Positions 46,106 through 56,022 of a DNA stretch of 64,000 nt are shown piece after piece (within the stretch, counting starts at the first letter, position 1; each line of letters opens with the position of its first letter). The DNA lies in assembly GCF_026719745.1 (NCBI RefSeq), contig NZ_JAPPRQ010000044.1:62001-126000 (forward strand). Direction: 5' to 3'. Below the pieces are notes generated by a model, which was given only the letters and a program-made list of their open reading frames with translations, did no database searches and was not told the origin of the DNA. The stretch comes from Clostridium sp. ZS2-4 (lineage in GTDB: Bacteria; Bacillota; Clostridia; Clostridiales; Clostridiaceae). Both the position numbers and the translations under genes were made by a program.

Positions 46106-48706
46106 TTATTTAACTTCTAACTTTAATTGATCATTATCCCTTAAAATCTTAATTAATGAACCATCATAAACTTCACCTTTAATTATCAATTTTGCTATTG
46201 CAGTTTCTAAAGTTTTAGCTATATACCTTTTTAAAGGTCTAGCTCCATAAACAGGATCATATCCTTCTTCAGCCATAAGCTGTTTTGCTTCCTTTGAAAT
46301 TTCTAACTGAATGTTCTTTTCCCTCAATCTTTCTTTTATTTCTTCAACAAAAATATCAATTATTTTTTCTATTTCCCCTTCTGTTAATGACTTAAACATT
46401 ATTATATCATCTAATCTATTTAAAAATTCAGGCTTAAATCTCCTTTTCATTGCATCCATTACTTTTTCTTTTATTTCTTCATCAATATAATTTGAACCCT
46501 TATTCTCTAAAAGATAGCTGCTTCCTATATTGGAAGTCATAATAATTATACAATTTTTAAAATCTATGGTTTTTCCCTTATTATCAGTAAGCCTACCATC
46601 ATCTAAAATTTGAAGAAAGATATTAAACACATCATCATGTGCCTTTTCAATTTCATCAAATAAAATAACGCTATACGGGTTTCTTCTTACCGCTTCAGTT
46701 AGCTGTCCTCCTTCTTCATATCCAACATATCCCGGAGGAGCTCCAATAAGTCTAGATACAGAATACTTTTCCATGTATTCTGACATGTCAATTCTAATTA
46801 TATTATTCTCACTATCAAATAAAGTTCTTGCCAAAGTTTTTGCAAGTTCTGTCTTTCCCACTCCTGTAGGACCTAAGAAAATAAATGAACCTATCGGTCT
46901 ATTAATATCCTTAAGTCCTGCTCTTGCCCTTAAAACAGCATTTGCTGTGGAAGTAACTGCTTCATCCTGTCCAATTACTCTTTTGTGAAGTTCATCTTCT
47001 AATCTTAGCAACTTCTCTTTTTCTTTTTCCTGAAGTCTTGTTACAGGTATACCAGTCCATTTTGAAACTATTTCAGATATCTCTATTTCCGTAACTTCTT
47101 CTTTCAATAGTGCTCTTTCACTATTATCTTTTAGATTATTTTCATTCTCTTTAATCTGCTCCTCAAGGTTAGGAATAATTCCATATTTTAATTCTGCAAC
47201 CTTATTTAGCTCATAGTCTCTTTCAGCTTTTTCAAGATCCCCTCTTGCTTTATCCAATTTTTCCTTCAAATTTCTAACCACAGTAATATCCGCTTTTTCT
47301 TTTTCATATTTTGCAGTCATTTCTTTATCTTTTTCTTTTAATTCACTTAAGTCTTTTTCTAAAAATGATAACCTTTCTTGAGATGCTTTATCTTTTTCTT
47401 TTGATAGAGCCTCTTTTTCAATCTCCAATTGAAAAACTCTACGCCTTACCTCATCTAATTCAGTAGGAAGACTATCTATTTCTGTTCTAATCATGGAACC
47501 TGCTTCATCAATCAAGTCAATAGCTTTATCAGGTAAAAACCTGTCCGTTATATATCTATCTGATAATTTAGCTGCTGCCACTATAGCAGAGTCATGTATT
47601 CTAATTCCATGATGTATCTCAAATCTTTCTTTAAGTCCTCTTAGTATAGAAATAGTATCAGCAACTGTTGGTTCATTAACTATAACTGGCTGAAATCTCC
47701 TCTCAAGAGCTTTATCCTTTTCAATATATTTTCTATATTCATCGAAGGTTGTTGCACCAACACAGTGGAGCTCCCCTCTTGCCAACATTGGCTTTATAAG
47801 ATTACCAGCATCCATAGCTCCTTCTGTTTTTCCTGCTCCCACAATAGTATGTATCTCATCAATAAATAAAATTATTCTACCTTCACTACTTTTAACTTCC
47901 CTTAATACCGCTTTTAATCTTTCTTCAAATTCTCCTCTAAATTTAGCACCAGCAATTAAAGCGCCCATATCTAAAGAAAAAATTATCTTATTCTTAAGTC
48001 CTTCAGGTACATCTCCTCTAACTATTCTTTCAGCAAGTCCTTCAACTATAGCTGTTTTACCAACCCCAGGTTCACCTATTAAAACAGGATTGTTTTTTGT
48101 TCTTCTTGATAAAATTCTTACAACTCGTCTTATTTCTTCATCTCGCCCTATAACTGGGTCTAGCTTATGTTTTTGCGCCTCTTCAACTAAATTTCTTCCA
48201 TATTTTTTTAAAGCATCATATGTTCCTTCTGGATCTTGAGTTTCAACTCTTTGATTTCCTCTGACTGTAGAAAGAATATTTAAAAATCCATCTTTAGTTA
48301 TATTAAATGTTTTTAATATTTTACCAACAATCCCCTTTGAATCAATGTCCATAATTGCAAGCATTACATGTTCCACACTTATGTATGAATCCTCAAACCT
48401 CTTTGCATACTTTTCTGCTTCAATAAATACTTCTTCTATCCTTCTTACAGCATATACTCCTGAACTTTTTGCTCCTTCACCTAAAACCTTAGGCATTTTA
48501 TCCAGTTCACTATGTATAGACTGTTTAATATTATTTACATTAGCCCCCATCCCACTAAAAATATTAGGAATAAGTCCATCTTCTTGAGATATTAACGCCA
48601 TAAATAAATGTATAACCTCTATTTGTTGATGGTTATATTTCACAGCTATTAGCTGTGCCTCATTTAATGCTTGTTGGACCTTTATGGTCATTTTTTCTAT
48701 ATCCAC
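46106..48706 (-). CDS. clpB: ClpB, AAA+ disaggregase
   Basis: About 866 residues. Clp-N repeats (1-145), NBD1 with GEPGVGKTA and [12 protein letters not shown], the middle coiled-coil domain (about 400-525) that marks ClpB, and NBD2 with GPTGVGKTE and [15 protein letters not shown] plus a small C-terminal domain. No ClpP loop motif is seen, which fits a DnaK-linked disaggregase. GTG 48706 ([14 protein letters not shown]) is preferred, with AAAGGA 8 bases upstream; the ATG at 48715 abuts that site. I found no CIRCE element or clear CtsR site upstream. Confidence 0.95.
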   Translation of the reverse strand: MDIEKMTIKVQQALNEAQLIAVKYNHQQIEVIHLFMALISQEDGLIPNIFSGMGANVNNIKQSIHSELDKMPKVLGEGAKSSGVYAVRRIEEVFIEAEKYAKRFEDSYISVEHVMLAIMDIDSKGIVGKILKTFNITKDGFLNILSTVRGNQRVETQDPEGTYDALKKYGRNLVEEAQKHKLDPVIGRDEEIRRVVRILSRRTKNNPVLIGEPGVGKTAIVEGLAERIVRGDVPEGLKNKIIFSLDMGALIAGAKFRGEFEERLKAVLREVKSSEGRIILFIDEIHTIVGAGKTEGAMDAGNLIKPMLARGELHCVGATTFDEYRKYIEKDKALERRFQPVIVNEPTVADTISILRGLKERFEIHHGIRIHDSAIVAAAKLSDRYITDRFLPDKAIDLIDEAGSMIRTEIDSLPTELDEVRRRVFQLEIEKEALSKEKDKASQERLSFLEKDLSELKEKDKEMTAKYEKEKADITVVRNLKEKLDKARGDLEKAERDYELNKVAELKYGIIPNLEEQIKENENNLKDNSERALLKEEVTEIEISEIVSKWTGIPVTRLQEKEKEKLLRLEDELHKRVIGQDEAVTSTANAVLRARAGLKDINRPIGSFIFLGPTGVGKTELAKTLARTLFDSENNIIRIDMSEYMEKYSVSRLIGAPPGYVGYEEGGQLTEAVRRNPYSVILFDEIEKAHDDVFNIFLQILDDGRLTDNKGKTIDFKNCIIIMTSNIGSSYLLENKGSNYIDEEIKEKVMDAMKRRFKPEFLNRLDDIIMFKSLTEGEIEKIIDIFVEEIKERLREKNIQLEISKEAKQLMAEEGYDPVYGARPLKRYIAKTLETAIAKLIIKGEVYDGSLIKILRDNDQLKLEVK

Positions 48707-48836
48707 AGCTATCATCCTTTCATATTTATTATAATTATTATTACCTTATTATAACTCTTTAATAATCACTAATAAATACTTATATCTTTCATTCAATAAC
48801 AAATTTAAAACTTGTTTATTTGATTTAAATAAAACT

Positions 48837-48850
48837 AAAGAACCGTCCCC
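48837..48850 (-). repeat. REP core (single)
   Basis: AAGAACCGTCCCC between clpB and the regulator genes, followed by A-rich sequence and a terminator. No partner core. Confidence 0.85.
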
Positions 48851-48859
48851 AAAAACAAA

Positions 48860-48887
48860 AATAAAAAAGCCAAAAGGCTTTTTTATT
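48860..48887. terminator. Rho-independent terminator of the XRE-TPR gene pair
   Basis: AATAAAAAAGCC-AAAA-GGCTTTTTTATT, a perfect 12-bp stem 19 bp beyond the regulator stop codon. Confidence 0.9.
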
Positions 48888-48905
48888 TTGTTTTATAATT
48901 TTGTT

Positions 48906-50165
48906 TTATAATTTTTTCTGTAAACCCATAGCTAAAGAAAAGTATTTGATAGATTCACTTATTGAATTCATATCATGGTACATTTTGCCCATTTCCATAT
49001 ATCTATCATAAATTTCTCTTTTAGTTCCAACCTTAGCAAGAAAATCAAGTGATAAATTCATATACATTTCCGCTGATACTAAATTATTTTGATCCAGTAG
49101 CAACTTTGATTTTAAGTAATAAGCTTTTTCGATAAACCTAGTATTATCTAAATGTATAGCTCTATTTAGAACATCATCGCTTAATTCTTTCGCAAATTCA
49201 ATAGTTTTATTATCAACAAGCTCAGAAGTACATACAAGCATAAAATTAACCAATTTCTCTTCATTATCTTCTGGATACAATTGTACAGCTTTTTGTATGT
49301 ATTCAAGAGCCTTATTCTTTAAATCTGACTTAAACATAGTAGACGCAAAATTATATATGGCTACTGCTTTATGTTCCATGTCATTTTCATACATTTCATA
49401 AGCATTTGACTCATATTCTTCAAAATTGCCTTTATTTAATTTAAGGGAAAGAATGGCCATCATATGATACATCTTAGCTTTTTGCAATTTATCCTCTAAA
49501 TTTTCAAATAAATTTTTTAATCCTTCAGCAATTTCATAAGCCTTTTCATATCTCTGCAGTTTAATATGGCATGATGCTTCATAATATATAGAATCAGCAA
49601 CCATATTAGTATCTTTATATTTACTGTCACTTAAAGTTTTTCTCACATTTTTAAAATAGTTAACGGCTTGATAATACTCTCCATTTTTATAAAAATATTT
49701 TGCAACATCCATATAATACATAGTCTTTCTCAGTCTTGCAGTAGCATTATTACTTATGTCATAGTATCGTCCAATATTTTTTTGTATTTCTCTTATGTCA
49801 CCATTTTCCAGTATATGCTGAAATATTAAATGCATGATATCCAAAGCAATATTGTAATATCCGAATTTCTCAGCAAATTCTAAATTATACTTCAGTTCTT
49901 CAACATAATCTTCAGCTTTATTATTTTTAAGCATATTTTTTATATTCGTATTTATCTGCTCATCAACATTTTTCTTTAAATATTCCATATCTAAATCTAA
50001 TTTAGATGATATTAATTCTAATATCCAATCTTCTGGGTAAATTTTTCCATTTTCTATGCAGCTTAGCTTTGAAACTGAAATTTCACTTCCACATACATCT
50101 CTTAATGTATATCCCTTATAAATCCTTGCTCTCTTTATCTTTTCTCCAACAGCTAAAACTTCCAT
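48906..50165 (-). CDS. XRE-type HTH regulator with TPR domain (second of a pair)
   Basis: 419 residues. The N-terminal helix-turn-helix (about 5-60) reads LAVGEKIKRARIYKGYTLRDVCGSEISVSKLSCIENGKIYPEDWIL. The remainder is a series of TPR repeats (for example AVNYFKNVRKTL, AVAIYNFASTMFKSDLKNKALEYIQKAVQLYP and SESIKYFSLAMGLQ). This is the layout of peptide-sensing RRNPP regulators (NprR, PlcR, Rgg), but no propeptide gene was found, so the signal is unknown. It starts 23 bp after its paralogue and is likely in one operon with it. Confidence 0.85.
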   Translation of the reverse strand: MEVLAVGEKIKRARIYKGYTLRDVCGSEISVSKLSCIENGKIYPEDWILELISSKLDLDMEYLKKNVDEQINTNIKNMLKNNKAEDYVEELKYNLEFAEKFGYYNIALDIMHLIFQHILENGDIREIQKNIGRYYDISNNATARLRKTMYYMDVAKYFYKNGEYYQAVNYFKNVRKTLSDSKYKDTNMVADSIYYEASCHIKLQRYEKAYEIAEGLKNLFENLEDKLQKAKMYHMMAILSLKLNKGNFEEYESNAYEMYENDMEHKAVAIYNFASTMFKSDLKNKALEYIQKAVQLYPEDNEEKLVNFMLVCTSELVDNKTIEFAKELSDDVLNRAIHLDNTRFIEKAYYLKSKLLLDQNNLVSAEMYMNLSLDFLAKVGTKREIYDRYMEMGKMYHDMNSISESIKYFSLAMGLQKKL

Positions 50166-50188
50166 GTAATCACCTATCCAATACTACA

Positions 50189-51487
50189 CTATTTCAAAAC
50201 CCCTAATCTTTTAAATGCCTCAACACCTTCATTTAAATACTTTGCAGCTTCTTTATCCTTGCCATTGTCCACATAAAATTTACCAATCAATACAGCAGTT
50301 TCTGCATATTCATCAATAAGCTCCATATTCTTTGCATAGTTCAAAGCCATAATCAAATTGTTCTCTGCCTCTCCCAAATTTCCCTCAATTAAATCAACTC
50401 TATGTTTTAGTAGATAATAATTGAATAACGCCAACTTTCCACCATTTTCCACGTTGTCCATTATTTCCTTTAAAACTTTTTTAGCTTTTTCCATATCCTT
50501 AAGTTTAATATGATTCTCACATATGTTAATAAGGGTTTCTATATATCTTGAATCCTTATGCTGCTTTCTTAACTTTATTGCCTTATTATAATGTTCAAAA
50601 GATTCTTCCAAATTGTCAAATTCATAAAACAATCTTCCCAAATTATTTTCAATATGAGATATATAGTTAGAATCATTAACTTCCTTAAATAATTTTAAAG
50701 TTTTGTTAGAATATTTTATTGCTTTATCTATGTCACCTTTTTTACTATACTCTTCTGACAATAATAAAAGCGATTTAGCATATTCCTTTTTATTATCAAT
50801 TTTTTTGAATTTTACATTGGCTAAATATGAATAATTTATAGCTTTTTCAATGTCATCCAATTTAAAATATGTACTAGCAATATAATAGTAAATTTGTCCA
50901 ATCATAAAATCATTTTCCAAATTATTGTCACTATATACCTTTTCTGCCTGTTGAAAATAACTACAAGCTGCATGATATGCCTGCGTATCTAATGTAATCA
51001 TTCCAAGCTTTAAAAAAGTGCTTATAATATCTTCAAATCTATTTTCTTTTATAAATATTACGTTAGCAGATAAAAAATGCTGCTGAGCTACTCCATACTC
51101 ACCTTTATATATATATATTTCTCCTCTTAAATATAAATTTTTTGCTTTTCTATATTCTAATTTATATTTTTCTGCATAGTATAGTGCATTATCTGTATAT
51201 TGTTCTCCTAAAATCAACTCATTATTTAATATGTGAGACTCTGCAATATTTTCAAAGTACATAGATATTTTTTCAGCTTGAGTCTCTTCTGATTCCATAA
51301 GATATTCTACGGAAATGTTAAGTGCACCTGCTAAATACTCTAACAAATCCATACTAGGATTCGACTTGCTTGATTCAACTAAACTTATTTGTCCCGGAGT
51401 TATTCTGTCCCCTGCTAAATCTTTCAATGTCATATTCAATTCTTTTCTTCTTCTCTTAATTTTTTCTCCTAAAGACAAGATTTCCAT
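50189..51487 (-). CDS. XRE-type HTH regulator with TPR domain (first of a pair)
   Basis: 432 residues. HTH at about 5-60 (GEKIKRRRKELNMTLKDLAGDRITPGQISLVESSKSNPSMDLLEYLAGAL), then nine or so TPRs (LYLRGEIYIYKGEYGVAQQHFLSAN, EYSKKGDIDKAIKYSNKTLKLFKEV, LGRLFYEFDNLEESFEHYNKAIKLR). It matches the RRNPP-like domain layout and is paralogous to the next gene. The promoter at 51561-51590 precedes it. Targets and ligand are not evident. Confidence 0.85.
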   Translation of the reverse strand: MEILSLGEKIKRRRKELNMTLKDLAGDRITPGQISLVESSKSNPSMDLLEYLAGALNISVEYLMESEETQAEKISMYFENIAESHILNNELILGEQYTDNALYYAEKYKLEYRKAKNLYLRGEIYIYKGEYGVAQQHFLSANVIFIKENRFEDIISTFLKLGMITLDTQAYHAACSYFQQAEKVYSDNNLENDFMIGQIYYYIASTYFKLDDIEKAINYSYLANVKFKKIDNKKEYAKSLLLLSEEYSKKGDIDKAIKYSNKTLKLFKEVNDSNYISHIENNLGRLFYEFDNLEESFEHYNKAIKLRKQHKDSRYIETLINICENHIKLKDMEKAKKVLKEIMDNVENGGKLALFNYYLLKHRVDLIEGNLGEAENNLIMALNYAKNMELIDEYAETAVLIGKFYVDNGKDKEAAKYLNEGVEAFKRLGVLK

Positions 51488-51560
51488 AAATACCTCTTCC
51501 TTTGCCTTAATATAATTAATAGATTTAGTATCATTTAATAAATTAGTAAATACTACTTAT

Positions 51561-51590
51561 ATTATAGCATATTTCTTTTATATTCTGCAA
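51561..51590 (-). promoter_or_regulatory. Promoter of the XRE-TPR pair
   Basis: On the minus strand TTGCAG (51590-51585), an 18-bp spacer and TATAAT (51566-51561), about 75 bp upstream of the first regulator. Confidence 0.5.
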
Positions 51591-51627
51591 AAAAAATAGT
51601 GTATATTTCCAAAATAATATAAAAAAA

Positions 51628-51669
51628 AGAAAGAAATTCAAGATAATATATTATCTTGAATTTCTTTCT
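51628..51669. terminator. Rho-independent terminator of the YtxH-like gene
   Basis: AGAAAGAAATTCAAGATAA and its exact complement form a 19-bp stem with a four-base loop and A/T tails, 5 bp past the small gene stop. Confidence 0.88.
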
Positions 51670-51674
51670 TTGCT

Positions 51675-51851
51675 TTATCTCATCCAATCCATGAAAGTGT
51701 CATATACTTCTTCTGCTGTATTCAACATATTTCTTCCGTTTTTTTTCATTCTTTTTCTAGTACTTCTGCTTACCTGTGGTGCCATCATCATACCTGCCGT
51801 TACTCCTATAATAGCACCCGTAGTTATACCTCTTACAAATTTTCCATTCAT
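51675..51851 (-). CDS. YtxH-like small membrane protein
   Basis: A 58-residue protein beginning MNGKFVRGITTGAIIGVTAG, with a Gly-rich hydrophobic helix (about 6-26), then MMMAPQVSRSTRKRMKKNGR and an amphipathic tail ending FMDWMR. The helix followed by a basic segment is the YtxH/general-stress pattern. Start ATG 51851 lies 8 bases after GGGGTG. It stands between the regulator promoter and the RNase H gene and has its own terminator. Confidence 0.8.
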   Translation of the reverse strand: MNGKFVRGITTGAIIGVTAGMMMAPQVSRSTRKRMKKNGRNMLNTAEEVYDTFMDWMR

Positions 51852-51969
51852 ATCATTTGCACCCCTTTATTATAGTTTACAGTAGACAGTTTATAGTTAA
51901 TCACTCTTTATCTGCTGACTAACAAATTCAATACTGTTATTAACTATAGGTTATGCAATTTTGAAAATA

Positions 51970-52749
51970 TTAAACATTATTTCTTTCTTCCAAAACAATA
52001 ATATTTTCTGCAGACACCGCTCCTACAATTTCCATCATTTTATCTTTTATAATTCTGTTCTTAACCTTTATTTTTTGACTCTTTAAAAGCTTTGCTGTTT
52101 CTCCCTTAAGAGGTACATTTATTGCTTTTTTAGCAAACTCATCTACTACCTCATTAAACAAATCTCCAGTATGACTGTCCACTTTAACAAAGGTTACCTT
52201 TATACCATTGTTCTCAGTTAAAGAATTAAAATCATCATAATACTTTTTCGATGATTCTTCCTTTCTTTCCCAAAATCCTGTAGCATGATAGCATACCCCT
52301 ACATAATCATGTATTAAAATCAACTCTTTTATCCCATTATTCCTTGCATACTCCAAAGCCTTAATAGCACCTTCAAGCTCTCCTGCTATCTGTCTTATAG
52401 CCTTACTTGAATTATCCGCTGAAGCACCATTTTCAATATGAAGAACAACATCTTCTTTTACAACAACCAATCCGTAAGAGTATTTTTCCGAAGCAGAATT
52501 ATAACTGCCGTCAATATAAGCCTGTACTTTGTCACTCGGATACTCATCTACTCCTTTTTTCAGAAATCCACTTCCCATATTCAGATATTCCTCCACCTCA
52601 TCCATAGAGGTAAAGCTCTTATATTTAGCTCCCTTGACTCCCTTTACGTATTTCAAACATTCATCCCAGGAATAAACTATTTTATCTACAACCTTAGTAC
52701 TATTTTTAGAATCAAAGCCTTCTTTAATAGCATAAATCTTTTTTGCCAT
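51970..52749 (-). CDS. RNase H1 with N-terminal hybrid-binding domain
   Basis: 259 residues. The N-terminal HBD/viroplasmin-like domain (about 3-58: KKIYAIKEGFDSKNSTKVVDKIVYSWDECLKYVKGVKGAKYKSFTSMDEVEEYL) binds RNA:DNA hybrids. The catalytic domain (about 72-210) has Asp in QAYIDGSYN, Glu in AGELEGAIKAL, Asp in LIHDYVG and Asp in EVVDEFAKKA. It degrades the RNA of hybrids. About 45 C-terminal residues have no clear match. Start behind AGGAGTAGG; it abuts the YkvA-domain gene (2-bp gap). Confidence 0.9.
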   Translation of the reverse strand: MAKKIYAIKEGFDSKNSTKVVDKIVYSWDECLKYVKGVKGAKYKSFTSMDEVEEYLNMGSGFLKKGVDEYPSDKVQAYIDGSYNSASEKYSYGLVVVKEDVVLHIENGASADNSSKAIRQIAGELEGAIKALEYARNNGIKELILIHDYVGVCYHATGFWERKEESSKKYYDDFNSLTENNGIKVTFVKVDSHTGDLFNEVVDEFAKKAINVPLKGETAKLLKSQKIKVKNRIIKDKMMEIVGAVSAENIIVLEERNNV

Positions 52750-52751
52750 CT

Positions 52752-53807
52752 CTACCTACTCCTAAATTTCTTTTTTCTATGTATCATTTTTCTTGATAAT
52801 ACAAATATTCCACTTAATACGCTAATAGTATTTTTTCTTCCTATAACACTAAAGGAAAGTTCTCTTATTTCGCTAGACCTTGTTATAATATCTTCTTTTC
52901 CCTGCCAGTGCTCTACAATAATATGTTCAGGTATATCATCTATAATTTTATCTAAAACTAAAAGAACTATTCCAACATCATCAATTTTACCTACAACTGG
53001 AATAGAATCAGGTAAAATATCTAAAGGCAGTGCCAAATATCCAATTGCTGCACCAATAAATACCTTAGTTTTACTCTTAACTCTTTTATCTCTCATAATT
53101 CTATATAATAGAGCTATTATATCTGGAATAAGCATAGCATATTCAGCAAAATCTTTATATTTTGCCGAAACCCTGTTCTCCACTCCTTCTCTTATCTTTG
53201 AATATTCATCTTTTGTTTTATTCACAATGATTATTTCATCCTGCATTAAAATATCTTCACTATTAGTATTCTTTTTTTCACTTTCCATATTTCCTTCACA
53301 ACATTCTTCATTACCTTCATTTAACTTACTTTTAAGCTCATCCAAGGACATTGCCTCTTTACTTTGTGAGTAAATTAAATTTTGAAGTTCCACTTCCAGT
53401 CCACTTTTGAAAAGAGTAATATGTTTAATAGTGAAATCTACAGCTGGTATATACTTTGATAATGAAGTAAAATTTAAGTAAATAGTACTCTTTTCCATAC
53501 TTATTCCCATACTCTCAAAATTCTTTAAAATCTTCTTAAGCGCAAAGTCCACAATTTTAGACCATACAGGAATTTTAGCAACTCTAATATTAAACAATCT
53601 TAATTTTAATATATTATTTTCTACACTTCCCAATCCCAATGAAATAGAGAAGCCAATTTTTAATCCTTTAGTATAATACCCCTCTACTTTTATTAATTCT
53701 TTTATTTGGATTTTCTCTATTTCTAAACCCTGAAGTTTTACATTTTCCACTATCATTCCCAGCAAATCAGCTTCAGTTAACCTAACCCTTATATCTGAAA
53801 TATTCAT
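52752..53807 (-). CDS. DUF1232/YkvA-domain protein
   Basis: 351 residues. The N-terminal 190 residues form a beta-rich region of unknown fold with repeated LKIGFSISLG and KSTIYLNFTSL patterns. A DUF1232 domain at about 230-300 reads RVKSKTKVFIGAAIGYLALPLDILPDSIPVVGKIDDVGIVLLVLDKI, a conserved short hydrophobic motif of unknown function. The last residues are basic. An eight-C tract (53833-53840) lies 26 bp upstream of the start. Confidence 0.75.
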   Translation of the reverse strand: MNISDIRVRLTEADLLGMIVENVKLQGLEIEKIQIKELIKVEGYYTKGLKIGFSISLGLGSVENNILKLRLFNIRVAKIPVWSKIVDFALKKILKNFESMGISMEKSTIYLNFTSLSKYIPAVDFTIKHITLFKSGLEVELQNLIYSQSKEAMSLDELKSKLNEGNEECCEGNMESEKKNTNSEDILMQDEIIIVNKTKDEYSKIREGVENRVSAKYKDFAEYAMLIPDIIALLYRIMRDKRVKSKTKVFIGAAIGYLALPLDILPDSIPVVGKIDDVGIVLLVLDKIIDDIPEHIIVEHWQGKEDIITRSSEIRELSFSVIGRKNTISVLSGIFVLSRKMIHRKKKFRSR

Positions 53808-54212
53808 ACAGTTAAAGCTCCTCTAGAGCCTTCCCCCCCCAACTTGCAATAATTTAACAACACAAGTAAAGTATACACAATAATTTAATTTAACACAATA
53901 AATCTTTTACTATACCTCATTAACATAAATTACATTAGCAAATTTTATGATTTATATTGGACATCCGCTTGTAAATTTAATATAATTATCACAGGTTGAC
54001 ATAATCAATACTCAATTCTCAATACTCAATTATCCAAAGGCTTACTGGCAATTAGCTATGTGATAAAGTAAACTTTAATTCAAATGTAGTTTTTACTACA
54101 GCTAAATTTGCATTCTGTATAAGCCATAAATATCACTCACAGATTTGAGTTCCCTATTTAATTTGAATCGATCCAAAAACTTTATAATTCTTATATTAGA
54201 AAGGATGATTTT
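53808..54212. other. Intergenic region with a short direct repeat
   Basis: 405 bp between two divergent genes. TCAATACTCAATT occurs twice in a row (54005-54031) and resembles the dispersed AT-rich repeat at 62704. Also present: an eight-base C run at 53833-53840. No promoter can be fixed. Confidence 0.45.
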
Positions 54213-55958
54213 GTGAATAAAAGAAAAAACAAATATATATTTATCCCAATAATTACAACTATAATATCTATAATACTCATAGTATTTACAAGCTTTGCCT
54301 TTAAATCTCAAGAAACAAAATCATATACAGAATTTTTAAGTGACATAAAGACCAACAAAATTTCGGTGGTATATTACACAAGCTCTCCGACTTTTAAAGT
54401 ACAGCTTACTGATGGTAAAATTTATCAAACCGATAATCCTAGAAGTGATAACTTTAAAGAAGAACTATTAAAAAGCGGAGTAAAGGTTTTAGAACAATCT
54501 TATGTATCTCCTGTAGAAGTTGTACCTTTTGTGCTTTTAGGTGGTTCTGTAATAGCCCTTATTGTAATGGCTGTAAAAAATTCTAAGGTTGCTTCAAAGG
54601 GTATTCGCTCTGTTGACTCCTTAGATGCAAGTGCCGTAGAGGATGTAAACTATACTTTTAAAAACGTTGCAGGAAACGAAGAAGCAAAAGAAAGTGTAAA
54701 GGATATAATAGACTTCCTTAAACAACCTGAGAAATACAATACCTATGGTGCCCGTATGCCAAAAGGAATTATATTGTACGGTGAACCTGGGACTGGTAAA
54801 ACCCTACTTGCAAAAGCTGTTGCAGGTGAAGCCGGTGTTCCTTTTTATGCTGTATCCGGTTCAGATTTCATTCAAGTATATGTAGGGGTTGGTGCCAGCA
54901 GAATAAGACAATTATTCAAGAAGGCTAAAGCTCATGGAAAGGCAGTAATCTTTATAGACGAAATCGACGCCATAGGAAAAAAGAGGGACGGTTCTGCTGG
55001 AAAAGGCGGATCTGATGAAAGAGATCAAACTTTAAATGCTCTTCTTACTGAAATGTCTGGCTTCAATGAAAAAGAAGGAATTGTCGTAATGGCTGCTACT
55101 AACAGATTGGATATGCTTGACCCAGCCTTGCTAAGACCTGGCAGATTTGATAGACATATAGAAGTTTCTCTTCCTGATGTTTCAGCAAGAGAAAAAATAT
55201 TATCATTACACCTTAAAAACAAACCTGCCAAAGACATCCATATTAAGGAATGGGCGCAAAAGACCTCTTTATTCTCAGGTGCTAAAATCGAACATTTAGT
55301 TAACGAAGCTGCAATACTTGCCTGCAAGGAAAACAGTGAGAATATAGAGAATAGACACTTTGACAAAGCCTTTTCAATAGTTTTAGCTGGATATGAAAAA
55401 CAAAACAGAGATCACATAAAAGATATAGATAAAAAAATCACCGCTTACCACGAAGCTGGACATGCTCTAGTTTCTGCCAAAGTACTCCCTGATGATAAAA
55501 TTTCGAAAGTTACTATTATTCCAAGTACTAAAGGTGCTGGAGGATATACACTAAGCATTCCTCAGGATCAAATGTACCAGAACAAGGATTACTTGAAAAA
55601 AAGAATAATGGTTCTTCTTGGAGGGAGAGCTGCTGAAGAAATTATCTTTGGCAAAGACAAAATCACTACTGGTGCATATAGTGACTTAAAACACTCAACA
55701 AATATAATATCCAACATGGTTGCTTCTTATGGAATGGGAGAATCTTTAGGATTATTAACTCTCTCTGAAATAGGCGAACTATCCTCATCTAATAAACAGG
55801 ATATTATAAATGAGTGCAAAAATACAGTCGACAGTCTGTATACACATGTAAAAGAATTACTTTGTGATAATAAGGAGATTTTAGAAAACCTTTCAAATAC
55901 ATTGATAGAAAAAGAAACATTATACAGTAATGACATAGAAAAAATAGTTAATAACTAA
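54213..55958 (+). CDS. ftsH: FtsH-family membrane AAA+ metalloprotease
   Basis: 581 residues. Membrane helices at about 8-30 and 102-122 enclose a small outside domain. AAA domain: Walker A GEPGTGKT (190-197), Walker B VIFIDEID (245-252), second region of homology [22 protein letters not shown]. Peptidase domain: zinc motif HEAGH (413-417) and a later Asp in [12 protein letters not shown]. It degrades membrane and short-lived proteins. The C-terminus is short. A glycine-rich loop, usually GGGHDEREQ, reads KGGSDERDQ here. It may be a second FtsH besides a housekeeping copy. GTG start behind AAAGGATG. Confidence 0.93.
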   Translation: MNKRKNKYIFIPIITTIISIILIVFTSFAFKSQETKSYTEFLSDIKTNKISVVYYTSSPTFKVQLTDGKIYQTDNPRSDNFKEELLKSGVKVLEQSYVSPVEVVPFVLLGGSVIALIVMAVKNSKVASKGIRSVDSLDASAVEDVNYTFKNVAGNEEAKESVKDIIDFLKQPEKYNTYGARMPKGIILYGEPGTGKTLLAKAVAGEAGVPFYAVSGSDFIQVYVGVGASRIRQLFKKAKAHGKAVIFIDEIDAIGKKRDGSAGKGGSDERDQTLNALLTEMSGFNEKEGIVVMAATNRLDMLDPALLRPGRFDRHIEVSLPDVSAREKILSLHLKNKPAKDIHIKEWAQKTSLFSGAKIEHLVNEAAILACKENSENIENRHFDKAFSIVLAGYEKQNRDHIKDIDKKITAYHEAGHALVSAKVLPDDKISKVTIIPSTKGAGGYTLSIPQDQMYQNKDYLKKRIMVLLGGRAAEEIIFGKDKITTGAYSDLKHSTNIISNMVASYGMGESLGLLTLSEIGELSSSNKQDIINECKNTVDSLYTHVKELLCDNKEILENLSNTLIEKETLYSNDIEKIVNN

Positions 55959-55967
55959 TCTTCGCTA

Positions 55968-56008
55968 AAAACAAGACGGTTTTTCGAAATGAAAAACCGT
56001 CTTGTTTT
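55968..56008. terminator. Rho-independent terminator of ftsH
   Basis: AAAACAAGACGGTTTTTC and its exact complement give an 18-bp stem with a 5-base loop and T-rich tail. The ACAAGACGGTT core resembles the REP core (ACAAGGGGACGGTT) without the GG. Confidence 0.88.
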
Positions 56009-56022
56009 ATATATACTTTGCA

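Noticed and set aside
52438-53373. A 311-residue plus-strand ORF opposite RNase H and the YkvA-domain gene
   Set aside because: It is antisense to two well-supported genes, hydrophobic and low in complexity, with no ribosome site. It is a shadow frame.
53833-53840. Eight-base C run upstream of the DUF1232 gene as a phase-variation tract
   Set aside because: It is short, outside the coding region and shows no link to a promoter spacer. It is noted only as part of the gap.
54984-54994. A REP core match (GGGACGGTTCT) inside ftsH
   Set aside because: It codes for part of KKRDGSAG in a conserved AAA loop, has no partner arm or A-rich flank, and the reading frame fits the family. I treat it as chance.
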